The notes beneath the pieces are model-generated. The model was not told the DNA's origin. It searched no databases and saw nothing but the letters and a program-made list of their open reading frames with translations. Shown one piece after another: positions 1-6,885 of a stretch of 16,223 nt of DNA (position 1 is its first letter; every line of letters begins with the position of its first letter). The DNA is from JALZDI01 sp036259355 (lineage in GTDB: Bacteria > Actinomycetota > Actinomycetes > Propionibacteriales > Nocardioidaceae), in assembly GCA_036259355.1 (NCBI GenBank), contig DATABY010000042.1, positions 1-16,223 of the forward strand, in the 5' to 3' direction. A program made the position numbers and the translations under genes.

Positions 1-1
1 G

Positions 2-1339
2 CGGGCGTCGGCGGCGACCGCCCGGGCGACAGGACGGGGCGCGCGCGGTGCCTACTCGCTGGCCCGCCGGGCGAGCCACGCGGAGGGTGCCGGCGAGTCC
101 GGGCTGGCCCGGATGCTCGAGCTGCACGCGGTCAACGCGGCCGGCGACTCGGCGGTCGCCGTCGCCCTGGCCGGCACGCTGTTCTTCACCGTGCCCACCG
201 AGGAGGCACGCAGCCAGGTGGCGTTGTTCCTGGCGCTGACCCTGCTGCCGTTCGCGATCGTCGCCCCGCTGATCGGGCCGTTCCTGGACCGCTTCCGCCG
301 CGGTCGACGCTGGGCGATCGGGTCGACGATGGCGCTGCGCGCCTTCCTGTGCTGGGTGCTCGGCACCGCCGTCGTCACCGACTCGGCCGTGCTGTTCCCC
401 GCGGCGCTGGGCGTGCTGGTCGCGTCGAAGGCCTACCAGGTCACCCGGTCCAGCGCCGTACCCCGGCTGATCCCGCCGGGCCTGACCCTGGTGCGCGTCA
501 ACTCGCGGATGGGTCTGGCCAGCCTGGCCGGCGGGGCGATCTCGGCACCGCTCGCGGTCGGGCTGTCGCTGCTGGGGTCGGAGTGGACCCTGCGGTACGC
601 GTTCGTGGTGTTCGTCGGCGGCACGGTGCTGGCGATCCTGCTCCCCTCACGCGTCGACTCGGCCGAGGGGGAGGAGCAGGTCCACTACACCGAGATGGAC
701 GGGCGGAGCCGCCGCAGCCTCGGCTACGGGTTCACCTCGACCGTCGTGACGGGGCTGCGCTGCAACGTCGGCCTGCGAGCCCTGTCGGGGTTTCTCACCA
801 TGTTCATGGCGTTCCTGCTGCGGGCAGAGCCCTTTCCCGGCTGGGAGGACCGGCCCGATCTCCTGCTCGGCCTGGTCATCGGCGCCGCCGGTGTCGGGAG
901 CACGGTCGGCACGGTGGCCGGGAACTGGCTGAAGAACCTGCGGCCCGACATCGTCGTGCTGGTCACGCTGGCCGCCGACGCGGTGCTCGCGGTCGTCGCG
1001 GCCTTGTTCTACAGCCTGGTGTTCGTGGTGGCGCTCGGTGTCACGGTCGGCCTGTGCCAGCAGCTGGGCAAGCTGTCGCTCGACGCGCTGATCCAGGAGG
1101 ACGTGCCCGAGCACGTCCGCACCAGCGTGTTCGCCCGCTCGGAGACGATGCTGCAGCTGTCGTGGGTGCTCGGCGGCGGGCTCGGCATCGCGATGCCGCT
1201 GATGCCCCAGCTCGGGCTCGGCGTGGCCGCCGGGCTGCTGCTGGTGTGGGCGGTGCTCGTGCTGCGACGGCGGGCGTTGCTGCGGCAGCGGCAGGCCCGT
1301 TTCGCCCTGCCCACGGCAACGCCTCAGCGCTGGGGATAG
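2..1339 (+). CDS. MFS transporter, 5' end missing
   Basis: Integral membrane protein of the major facilitator superfamily; substrate not identifiable. The reading frame is open from the first bases of the window and the translation before the first ATG (position 113) already looks like coding sequence (segments such as GAYSLARRASHAEG), so the true start lies upstream and 445 residues are visible. About ten to twelve hydrophobic segments are visible, with a polar central loop containing EGEEQVHYTEMDGRSRR. The segment PLIGPFLDRFRRGRR after the second helix is the MFS loop 2-3 signature, in the variant form seen in drug-efflux-like MFS3 proteins. It ends at TAG 1337-1339. The protein resembles the conserved actinobacterial MFS gene found near cspB in mycobacteria (Rv0876c type); this is from memory, not a search. 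Family confidence is high, role unknown. Confidence 0.87.
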   Translation, partial: RASAATARATGRGARGAYSLARRASHAEGAGESGLARMLELHAVNAAGDSAVAVALAGTLFFTVPTEEARSQVALFLALTLLPFAIVAPLIGPFLDRFRRGRRWAIGSTMALRAFLCWVLGTAVVTDSAVLFPAALGVLVASKAYQVTRSSAVPRLIPPGLTLVRVNSRMGLASLAGGAISAPLAVGLSLLGSEWTLRYAFVVFVGGTVLAILLPSRVDSAEGEEQVHYTEMDGRSRRSLGYGFTSTVVTGLRCNVGLRALSGFLTMFMAFLLRAEPFPGWEDRPDLLLGLVIGAAGVGSTVGTVAGNWLKNLRPDIVVLVTLAADAVLAVVAALFYSLVFVVALGVTVGLCQQLGKLSLDALIQEDVPEHVRTSVFARSETMLQLSWVLGGGLGIAMPLMPQLGLGVAAGLLLVWAVLVLRRRALLRQRQARFALPTATPQRWG

Positions 1340-1456
1340 GCACGCGCGATTCGAGGACGTCGAAGAGAAGGCATCCTGCGTGCCCAGGCGGACACGGGAC
1401 GCCCTGACTGACGCGGTGGAGGCTGAGAGGACATCGTCCGGTCATAGCGCCCGGTA

Positions 1457-1472
1457 TGGAGTAATTGCTCCA
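1457..1472. promoter_or_regulatory. Imperfect palindrome upstream of the secreted protease gene
   Basis: TGGAGTAATTGCTCCA reads as two TGGAG/CTCCA half-sites around AATT with one symmetric mismatch pair. It lies in the 233-bp intergenic stretch 1340-1572, in a locally AT-richer patch about 100 bp before the protease ATG, where an operator would be expected. No confident -35/-10 pair was found; TTGCCC (1493-1498) with AATACC (1516-1521) is a weak candidate. The same intergenic region has a 7-bp outer repeat (GGCACGC 1339-1345 with GCGTGCC 1378-1384) enclosing a 5-bp stem (TTCGA 1350-1354 with TCGAA 1360-1364) just after the MFS stop, which may help terminate that transcript. All are weak on sequence alone. 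Confidence 0.25.
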
Positions 1473-1561
1473 ATCGCCTGCGTACGTCAGTCTTGCCCGG
1501 AATGGTGGCGCGTGGAATACCGGACGTCGGCAGTCGCCGGCCTCGGGACCGCCCACCCATC

Positions 1562-1567
1562 GAGGAG
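1562..1567 (+). promoter_or_regulatory. Ribosome binding site deciding the protease start
   Basis: GAGGAG lies 5 nt before ATG 1573. The in-frame ATG at 1465 has no such site, and a start there would put 36 non-signal-like residues before the signal peptide, so 1573 is chosen. Confidence 0.75.
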
Positions 1568-1572
1568 CCCGG

Positions 1573-4500
1573 ATGATGCCTCAACCACTGGCGACGCGGG
1601 CCCGGCCGGCCCTCGCCGCGATCTGCACGACCGCCGTCCTCGCACTGGCCGCCGGCCCGGTCGGGTCCGCCTCTGCGCAACCCGGTGACGGCCAGGAGCC
1701 GCCGGGGCTGAGCAAGCACGACGAGCAGCTGCTGAGCAAGGCCAAGCAGGCCGGCGCGCGCACGGTCACCACGCTCATCGCGACGATCGAGGGGACGCAG
1801 GGGGACACCGTCGCCATGCTCGAGAGGGCCGGAGCGACCGTGGAGCACCGGACGGACGCGATCGGCTACCTGCGAGCGGAGGTGCCGGTCGACCGGGTGC
1901 AGAAGGTGGCGGCACTCTCCGGCGTCGACGCCCTCGACGTCGACGACGTGATCCCGCTCCCCGACCCGCGACCCATGGCAGCGGTCGACCCGACGCCGCA
2001 GCCGGCGCCCGGTGCGTCCACGCCCCGGGTGAACCCCTACCTACCGACCGGGGACACCAACGCCGCGCAGTTCATCGAGGACCATCCGACCTGGGACGGC
2101 CGGGGCGCGACCGTCGCCGTCGTCGACACCGGGATCGACCTGGGTCACCCGGCGCTCCGCACGACCTCGACCGGTGAGCGCAAGGTCGTGGACTGGGTGA
2201 CGCAGACCGACCCCGGCTTCTCCAACGGTAGAAACGACGACAACGACCCGACCTGGATCTCGATGACCGAGTCGGTGCCCGGAGCGTCCGTCGGACTCCC
2301 CGGGGAGGGCGACGTTCGCTACGGCGAGTTCGACGAGCGCGACCCGCGCCTCGGCGGCCAGATGGGCAACGACGTGAACCGCGACGGCAATCCTGCCGGC
2401 AGCAGTGGCATCTTCGGCGTGGCCTGGAACACCGAGACCAACACCGTATGGCTGGACGCGGACCAGGACGGCAGCCTCCGCGACGAACCCGCGATGACCG
2501 ACTACAAGCTCAAGCACGACGTCGGCACCTTCGGCACCGACGACCCGGCCACGGCGGTCCGCGACGCCGTGCCGTTCGTCGTCCAGACGAGCCCGGAGAC
2601 CGACAGCGTCAACATCGGCATCGTCTCGGGCGCCCACGGCTCCCACGTCGCCGGAATCGCCGCCGGCAACGAGCTCTTCGGCGGCGCCATGACCGGCGCC
2701 GCACCCGGGGCGAAGCTCGTGTCGGTGAGGGCGTGCCTGTTCGTCGCCGGCTGTACGGCGCACGCGCTGCTCGAGGGCATGATCTACGCCGCCCGGGACG
2801 CCAACGCCGACGTGATCAACATGTCGATCGGTGGCCTGCCGGCACTCAACGACGCTAACAACGCGCGCGCCGAACTCTACGACAGGATCATCGACACCTA
2901 CGACGTGCAGATGTTCATCTCCGCCGGGAACGAAGGTGCGGGCACGAACACGATCGGCGACCCCGCGGTGGCGGGCGACGTGATCGCCGTCGGGTCGTAC
3001 ATCACGCGGGAGACGTGGCGCTCCAACTACGGCTCGGACCTGGGCGTGGACGAGACCCTGCACACCTTCTCCTCCCGCGGGCCCCGCGAGGACGGCGGCT
3101 TCAAGCCGAACGTCGTGGCGCCCGGTTCCGCGATCTCCACGACGCCGACCTGGCAGGCCGGCCAGCCGCTGGCCGGGACCTACGAGCTTCCACCGGGCTA
3201 TGGACACTTCAACGGCACCTCGATGGCCTCCCCCCAGGCCGCCGGGGCCGCCGCGCTGCTCGTCAGCGCCGCAAAGGCAAGGAACATCGACCACTCGGCG
3301 GCGGCGCTGCGGGCGGCGTTCCAATCCACCGCGCGGTTCCTGGACGATCTCGGCGCCCACGAGCAGGGCAACGGGCTGATCGACACGCGCCACGCCTGGA
3401 ACATGCTGCGCCAGGAACCGGAGAGGATCGACGTGACGATGTCGGTGCCGGTCAACACGATCCTGGACTCGTTCCTGGCAACTCCCGGCGTCGGCGTCGG
3501 CATCTACGACCGCGAAGGCGTAACTGTGGGGGACTCATACGTCCGGGAGTACACCTTCACCCGCACCTCCGGCCCCGACCGGTCGATGCGCTACAAGGTG
3601 CGCTGGGTCGGTGACGACGGCACCTTTTCGTCGGCGAAGTCGGTGACGCTGCCGAAGGACGAGGCGGTGACCTTCCCCGTGACCGTCAACCCGGCCGCGG
3701 CGGGCATCCACTCGGCGATCCTCAACCTCGACAACGCACGCGGCTCGGGCATCGACGCTCAGGCGCTGAACACCGTGGTCGCCGCCGAAGAGTTCACCGC
3801 GGACAACCGCTACACCGTCAGCGTGAACGGACAGGTCGGGCGCAACCAGGTCGACAGCTACTTCTACCGGGTCCCGGCCGGGGCGCCGGCGTTCAAGGTC
3901 CAACTCGAGGGGGGCGGCGCGGAGGCCGGCGCGGGCCAGATCCGGTTCCTGCGGTTCCACCCGTACGGCCTGGGCATCGAGAGCAACACCTCGAACAGCT
4001 GCTACAACCCGCCGGGCCCGCGCGGCGAGTGCGAGGGCAGGCCGACCAGCCGCACGGTCAGCGACCCTCAGCCAGGCGTCTGGGAGGTCGTCGTGGAAGC
4101 GCGACGCACGTCCGACGCCATGATGGCGCCGTACACGCTGACCGCAACGATGCTCGGTGCGTCGGTGTCACCGAACCCAGATGTCATCGCGGCGGGGAGC
4201 GCCGGCACGCCGGTGACTCGTGACTACACCGTGGCGAACGCCTTCGGTTCGTTCACCGGTCGGGCGGTCGGGACACGACTCGGCAGCGCCAGGGTGGAGC
4301 GGCCCACGATCACCAGCGGCGCCCAGCAACAGCATGGCGTGACGATCGAGCCGGGGGCAACGTCAGTACGGGCCGCGATCGGGAACACGGCCGACGGGGC
4401 GGCCGACCTCGACCTGTACCTGTTCGACTGCACCTCGGGGACGTGCACCCAGCGTGCGGCCTCGGCAGATGGCGACTCCGAGGAAGCCGTGGAAGTCGCC

Positions 4501-4791
4501 AACCCGACCCCAGGGCAGTGGGTGGTCATGGTGCATGCGTTCTCCGTTCCGGCGGGGACCACCGAGTTCGACTACCTGGACGTGTTCGACGACCCCGCGT
4601 TCGGGTCGGTCGTGGTGGACGACGAGGCGGCTTCACGGGCCACAGGGGAGACCTGGACGGTGCCGGCCACCGTGACGGCCAACGCGGCGCCGGCACCCGG
4701 ACGGGTGCTGCTCGGCAACATCGAGGTGCGGACCAACGAGGAAGTGCTCGTCGGAAGCGGCGACGTGGTTGTGCAGTCCGTCACCGAGTAG
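1573..4791 (+). CDS. Secreted subtilisin-family (S8) serine protease, tripeptidyl-peptidase-II-like
   Basis: Predicted extracellular serine endopeptidase or exopeptidase, 1072 aa. Residues 1-35 form a signal peptide: arginines at 9 and 11, a hydrophobic core, and an ASA|Q cleavage site after A35. An I9-like prodomain follows (about 62-130). The catalytic domain has D185 (VAVVDTGID), H355 (AHGSHVAG), oxyanion N453 (SAGNEG) and S550 (GTSMASP). The 170-residue Asp-His gap far exceeds the roughly 30 of subtilisin and resembles TPPII, as do the sequence after the catalytic serine and the following beta domain (GVGIYDRE, then NTVVAAEEF near its end). The C-terminal half has two PPC-like beta-sandwich stretches. 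Mature-region cysteines come in three close pairs (388/394, 810/820, 953/958), consistent with disulfides in an exported protein. No sortase motif or C-terminal anchor is seen, so it is probably released. It is convergent with the cold shock gene. S8 assignment is near certain; TPPII likeness is moderate. Confidence 0.93.
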   Translation: MMPQPLATRARPALAAICTTAVLALAAGPVGSASAQPGDGQEPPGLSKHDEQLLSKAKQAGARTVTTLIATIEGTQGDTVAMLERAGATVEHRTDAIGYLRAEVPVDRVQKVAALSGVDALDVDDVIPLPDPRPMAAVDPTPQPAPGASTPRVNPYLPTGDTNAAQFIEDHPTWDGRGATVAVVDTGIDLGHPALRTTSTGERKVVDWVTQTDPGFSNGRNDDNDPTWISMTESVPGASVGLPGEGDVRYGEFDERDPRLGGQMGNDVNRDGNPAGSSGIFGVAWNTETNTVWLDADQDGSLRDEPAMTDYKLKHDVGTFGTDDPATAVRDAVPFVVQTSPETDSVNIGIVSGAHGSHVAGIAAGNELFGGAMTGAAPGAKLVSVRACLFVAGCTAHALLEGMIYAARDANADVINMSIGGLPALNDANNARAELYDRIIDTYDVQMFISAGNEGAGTNTIGDPAVAGDVIAVGSYITRETWRSNYGSDLGVDETLHTFSSRGPREDGGFKPNVVAPGSAISTTPTWQAGQPLAGTYELPPGYGHFNGTSMASPQAAGAAALLVSAAKARNIDHSAAALRAAFQSTARFLDDLGAHEQGNGLIDTRHAWNMLRQEPERIDVTMSVPVNTILDSFLATPGVGVGIYDREGVTVGDSYVREYTFTRTSGPDRSMRYKVRWVGDDGTFSSAKSVTLPKDEAVTFPVTVNPAAAGIHSAILNLDNARGSGIDAQALNTVVAAEEFTADNRYTVSVNGQVGRNQVDSYFYRVPAGAPAFKVQLEGGGAEAGAGQIRFLRFHPYGLGIESNTSNSCYNPPGPRGECEGRPTSRTVSDPQPGVWEVVVEARRTSDAMMAPYTLTATMLGASVSPNPDVIAAGSAGTPVTRDYTVANAFGSFTGRAVGTRLGSARVERPTITSGAQQQHGVTIEPGATSVRAAIGNTADGAADLDLYLFDCTSGTCTQRAASADGDSEEAVEVANPTPGQWVVMVHAFSVPAGTTEFDYLDVFDDPAFGSVVVDDEAASRATGETWTVPATVTANAAPAPGRVLLGNIEVRTNEEVLVGSGDVVVQSVTE

Positions 4792-4858
4792 GGGCGGCCC
4801 GCCCGGCGAGTGGGGCCCACACCGGCACAGCCCCGCTCGACTCGCCGGCGTAGCGAGA

Positions 4859-4893
4859 CGACGCTGACGGCGGTAAAGCCGCCGTCGGCGTCG
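4859..4893. terminator. Long hairpin between convergent genes, probable bidirectional terminator
   Basis: A 15-bp stem, with 14 Watson-Crick pairs and one T-G wobble, closes on the 5-nt loop TAAAG: CGACGCTGACGGCGG at 4859-4873 pairs with CCGCCGTCGGCGTCG at 4879-4893. It sits 68 nt past the protease stop and 6 nt past the cold shock stop, so it can serve both strands. There is no U-tract, which is common for actinobacterial terminators. Confidence 0.75.
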
Positions 4894-4899
4894 CCTGGC

Positions 4900-5283
4900 T
4901 CAGAGCTCGAGCTCGTCGGCGAGCTTGCGCAGCACGGCGGCGGTCTGCTTGGCCGTCCGGGCCTCCGGGTGACGGCCACGGCGGTAGCTCTGCTCGACGC
5001 CGTCGAGCAGCTGGATCAGGTCCTCCACGATCCGGACCATCTCCTCGGGGCTCTTGCGCTTGGCCTTGGCGACGGACGGCGTCGGGTCGAGCACATGCAC
5101 CTGCAGCGCCTGGTCGCCGCGGCGGCCCTGGACCACCCCGAACTCGACGCGCGTGCCCGCCTTCAGCGTGGACACCCCGGCCGGCAGCGCCGAGGAGCGC
5201 ACGTACACGTCGTCCCCGTCCTCACGGGTGAGAAAGCCGAAGCCCTTCTCCGCGTCATACCACTTGACCTTGCCGATAGGCAC
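4900..5283 (-). CDS. cspB: Cold shock domain protein with long C-terminal tail (CspB type)
   Basis: Cytoplasmic single-stranded RNA/DNA-binding protein, probably an RNA chaperone; 127 aa from the GTG at 5283. The first 67 or so residues are a cold shock OB fold: GKVKWYDAEKGFGFL contains RNP1 (K13-GFGF17) and VYVRSS (26-31) is RNP2. RNP2 has Arg where classical Csp proteins have His, a variant I recall in mycobacterial CspB (Rv0871). The remaining 60 residues are a charged helical tail (segments such as SPEEMVRIVEDLIQLL, RRGRHPEARTAKQ) absent from 67-aa bacterial Csp proteins. GTG 5283 is chosen because GAGG precedes it at 6 nt and the domain begins there; the in-frame ATG at 5337 would add 18 non-conserved residues. 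It lies 72 nt downstream of the HAD-LarE gene on the same strand. The symbol follows mycobacterial usage. Confidence 0.92.
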   Translation of the reverse strand: MPIGKVKWYDAEKGFGFLTREDGDDVYVRSSALPAGVSTLKAGTRVEFGVVQGRRGDQALQVHVLDPTPSVAKAKRKSPEEMVRIVEDLIQLLDGVEQSYRRGRHPEARTAKQTAAVLRKLADELEL

Positions 5284-5307
5284 CGATGACCTCGCGTGTG
5301 ACTCGTC

Positions 5308-5335
5308 GGGCGACTGCGCGTTTCGCAGAGCGCCC
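5308..5335 (-). other. Hairpin in the csp leader / larE trailer
   Basis: GGGCG (5308-5312) pairs with CGCCC (5331-5335) and CTGCG (5314-5318) with CGCAG (5324-5328), separated by a 1x2 internal loop and closed by a 5-nt loop. It lies 20 nt after the larE stop and 24 nt before the csp GTG. It could terminate the larE transcript or be a structured 5' leader of the cold shock mRNA; sequence alone does not decide. Confidence 0.45.
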
Positions 5336-5355
5336 ACAAGGTTACGGCCTGGGCT

Positions 5356-6798
5356 TTACCTGTAGCGCTCCGGATCGGTCAGCAGCTCGTTCATCGACCC
5401 CGACCGGAAGCCGCGCTCGTCGACGTCCACCGCGGTGAACCCGGCCGCCGCCACCGTCGCTCGAGCCTCCTCCGAGTCGCTGACCAGACCGACCAGGTCC
5501 GCGTCGACCTCGATCCGCGCCCGGGCCCCGAGGTCGCGCACCCGCAGGTTGCGTACGTCCGCGCCGCGTCGACGGAGCCAGTCGCGTAGGCCCGACTCGG
5601 CCCGCTCGACCCTGGCCAGCCGGTGGGGCGTGACCTGGACGCCGTAGGCGATCCGCGACGAGAGGCAGGCCGCGGCCGGCTTGTCCCAGGTGGACAGGCC
5701 CCAGCGCCGCGACGCGTCCCGCACCTGCTGCTTGGTGAGGCCGGCCTCCAGCAGCGGCGTCGCGGCGCCGCGCTCGGCCGCGGCGCGGATGCCGGGGCGG
5801 AACCCGGCGGCCGCGTCGTCGGCGTTGGTGCCCGTCGCGACCACGGCTTGCTCGTGGTCGGCGATCGGGCCGAGCACGTCGAGCAGCTCCGCCTTGCAGA
5901 AGTAGCAGCGGTCCCCGGCGTTGGCGCGGTAGCCCCCGCGCGCCATCTCGTCGGTGCGCGGAGTCAGGTGCCGGACACCGAGGTCGGCGGCGAGCTCGCG
6001 CGCCGCCGCCAGCTCGGCGGCCGGCAGCGAGTCGGAGACCGCGGTGGCGGCGACCACGTTGTGCGCGCCGAGCGCGCGGACCGCGGCCGCGAGCAGGAAC
6101 GCCGAGTCGACTCCCCCGCTGAACGCCACCACCACGCGCCCGTGCCCACGCAGCCGCGCCTCGAGGTCGGCGAGCCGGGACGTCAGCCCCTGCTGCTCGA
6201 GCCAGCCGGGGAACTCCGCCAGGCTGGCGAGCACGACGTCCGCGCCGGCGTCGGCGAGCTCCTCGGCCGAGCACGGCCCGGTCGCCACGGCCACGCTGGT
6301 CGCGCCGGCGGCCCGGGCACCCGCGACGTCGAGCACGTGGTCACCCACGTAGACGCCGGCGCCGCGCTCGGCCAGCGCCGGCCCCTTCGCCCCACCCCAC
6401 AGCCAGCCGACCACCTCGTCGACGTCGAGGCCGAGGTGCGCCAGGTGCAGCTCGGCGTTCGGCGTGTGCTTGGCGGTGACCACGACCGAACGACCACCGT
6501 GCCTCCGCACCGCCGCCAGTGCCGCCTCCGCGCCGGGCATCGGTGTCGACGGCGTGATCGCGTGCTCCGGGTAGAGCTCGAGGTAGCGGGTGGTCGCGGC
6601 GTCGACCTGCTCGGCCGGGAACCAGTTCGCCATCTCCTCCTGCACCGGGGGACCGAGACGACTCACCACGGCCGCAGCGTCGATCGGCACCCCGGTTTCC
6701 CGGGAGAGCTCGTCGTACGTCGCCGCGATGCCGGCCCGGGAGTCGAGCAGGGTCATGTCGAGGTCGAAGCCCACGACGAGGCCGGCCGCGTCAGTCAT
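5356..6798 (-). CDS. larE: HAD hydrolase fused to LarE-type ATP-dependent sacrificial sulfur transferase
   Basis: 480 aa, two domains in one uninterrupted frame. Residues 1 to about 200 are a HAD phosphatase: motif I DLDMT (nucleophile D12, acid/base D14), motif II T108, motif III probably K138, motif IV GDHVLD (D153, D157). Residues about 210-480 are LarE, the PP-loop enzyme that adenylates the pyridine dicarboxylate precursor and inserts sulfur while making the nickel-pincer nucleotide cofactor. SGGVDS is at 227-232 and GTNADD at 323-328. Three cysteines, C298 and C301 (RCYFCK) plus C378 (AACLSS), match the [4Fe-4S]-dependent LarE type; single-cysteine LarE enzymes sacrifice the residue equivalent to C378. 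No ATG, and no GTG between residues 190 and 221, could start a separate LarE, so the fusion looks genuine. LarB, LarC and LarA are absent here. There is no good Shine-Dalgarno; TACCCT lies 6 nt upstream of ATG 6798. Confidence 0.9.
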   Translation of the reverse strand: MTDAAGLVVGFDLDMTLLDSRAGIAATYDELSRETGVPIDAAAVVSRLGPPVQEEMANWFPAEQVDAATTRYLELYPEHAITPSTPMPGAEAALAAVRRHGGRSVVVTAKHTPNAELHLAHLGLDVDEVVGWLWGGAKGPALAERGAGVYVGDHVLDVAGARAAGATSVAVATGPCSAEELADAGADVVLASLAEFPGWLEQQGLTSRLADLEARLRGHGRVVVAFSGGVDSAFLLAAAVRALGAHNVVAATAVSDSLPAAELAAARELAADLGVRHLTPRTDEMARGGYRANAGDRCYFCKAELLDVLGPIADHEQAVVATGTNADDAAAGFRPGIRAAAERGAATPLLEAGLTKQQVRDASRRWGLSTWDKPAAACLSSRIAYGVQVTPHRLARVERAESGLRDWLRRRGADVRNLRVRDLGARARIEVDADLVGLVSDSEEARATVAAAGFTAVDVDERGFRSGSMNELLTDPERYR

Positions 6799-6804
6799 CC
6801 CGCC

Positions 6805-6810
6805 AGGGTA
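6805..6810 (-). promoter_or_regulatory. Possible -10 box for a leaderless HAD-larE transcript
   Basis: TACCCT on the minus strand fits TANNNT and ends 6 nt before ATG 6798, which would put transcription start at or next to the start codon. No matching -35 is evident. The 87-nt gap from the acyl-CoA synthetase stop (6886) leaves room for an independent promoter. Confidence 0.3.
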
Positions 6811-6885
6811 CGGGCGGGGGCCACGCGCATCCGCGACCCGTCACGCCTGTGCGGTGAACCCCAGCGATGAGGCGCCGATCTCTGC

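Noticed and set aside
349..1407. Plus-strand 352-codon frame overlapping the MFS gene
   Set aside because: Arg/Gly-rich shadow frame, typical of high-GC DNA, against a clear membrane protein in the other frame.
2041..3393. 450-codon minus-strand frame across the protease
   Set aside because: Antisense shadow; low-complexity Val/Gly/Asp/Arg composition and no recognisable motif, while the plus strand has a full catalytic triad.
5623..6870. 415-codon plus-strand frame opposite HAD-LarE
   Set aside because: No domain features, Arg/Gly/His-rich composition, antisense to two well-conserved domains.
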